The notes beneath the pieces are model-generated. The model searched no databases. It saw only the letters and a program-made list of their open reading frames with translations, and was not told the DNA's origin. The position numbers and the translations under genes were made by a program. Shown here piece by piece: positions 5,367 to 5,505 of a stretch of DNA of 5,505 bases; the first letter of the stretch is position 1; every line of letters begins with the position of its first letter. This DNA comes from Dokdonella sp. Its GTDB lineage: Bacteria; Pseudomonadota; Gammaproteobacteria; Xanthomonadales; Rhodanobacteraceae. The stretch lies in contig JASLGB010000425.1 in the NCBI GenBank assembly GCA_030150315.1, positions 1 through 5,505 on the forward strand. Reading direction: 5' to 3'.

Positions 5367-5505
5367 GTGCCTGAACTGCCCGAAGTCGAAACCACCCGCC
5401 GCGGTCTCGAACCGCATCTGATCGGCCGCCGCATCCTCGCGCTGGACGTGCGCCAGCCGCGCCTGCGCTGGCCGCTGCCGCGCGAGCTGTACGACTCGCT
5501 GCCGG
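5367..5505 (+). CDS. mutM: Formamidopyrimidine-DNA glycosylase (Fpg/MutM), N-terminal part
   Basis: Partial gene: the first 46 codons, then the window ends. The protein begins MPELPEVETTRRGLEPHLIG, the near-invariant Fpg N-terminus. After removal of Met, the exposed proline (residue 2 of the translation) forms the Schiff base with the damaged deoxynucleoside, and the next residue, Glu, is catalytic. Fpg removes 8-oxoguanine and formamidopyrimidines from DNA and nicks the abasic site (bifunctional glycosylase/lyase). The rest of the N-terminal domain, the H2TH segment and the C-terminal zinc finger lie outside the window. The start is GTG with no clear Shine-Dalgarno sequence before it; the obligatory MPELPE start makes it unambiguous. 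It follows the ABC cassette after 304 non-coding bases and is probably transcribed separately. Confidence 0.95.
   Translation, partial: MPELPEVETTRRGLEPHLIGRRILALDVRQPRLRWPLPRELYDSLP

Noticed and set aside
5069..5374. 101-codon + strand frame in the gap before mutM, and overlapping minus-strand frames
   Set aside because: The product is Ser/Pro/Gly/Arg-rich without motifs, has no ribosome binding site, overlaps the mutM start and contains the tandem repeat.

Overview
This is a GC-rich window whose recognisable genes all lie on the + strand. The gene content suggests a gammaproteobacterium, most plausibly of the Xanthomonadales (Lysobacter/Luteimonas/Rhodanobacter-like). This rests on remembered gene order (a gliding-type ABC cassette next to mutM) and on base composition, so the taxonomy is an inference of moderate confidence.

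Layout. (1) Positions 1-147 hold the last 48 codons of a membrane protein of the bile acid:sodium symporter (SBF-like) family. (2) Positions 239-1595 hold a two-gene aromatic-acid degradation unit: a small fumarylpyruvate/fumarylacetoacetate hydrolase-family enzyme, then a zeta-class glutathione transferase (maleylacetoacetate or maleylpyruvate isomerase). They are 13 nt apart and the second gene has a clear ribosome binding site. Together they would isomerise the cis ring-cleavage product and hydrolyse the trans product to central metabolites. The ring-cleaving dioxygenase is not in the window, so the upstream substrate (gentisate or homogentisate) is open. (3) Positions 1712-5062 hold four overlapping genes that look like one transcription unit: an ABC ATPase (GldA/NosF-like), a six-helix ABC-2 permease (GldF-like), a GldG-like protein with a membrane anchor at each end, and a small anchored DUF4340 protein. 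(4) Positions 5063-5366 are a non-coding gap of 304 bases. It contains a degenerate 15-nt tandem repeat and several hairpins, one of them a possible terminator. (5) From 5367 the window runs into the start of mutM (formamidopyrimidine-DNA glycosylase), cut by the window edge.

The least understood element is the ATPase/permease/GldG-like/DUF4340 cassette. It is a widespread but poorly characterised ABC system related to the Bacteroidetes gliding ABC proteins, here in a genome that probably does not glide by the Gld mechanism. It is not novel as an architecture, but its substrate and the role of its two extracytoplasmic partners are unknown. I found no tRNA, rRNA, CRISPR array, insertion sequence or phage gene.
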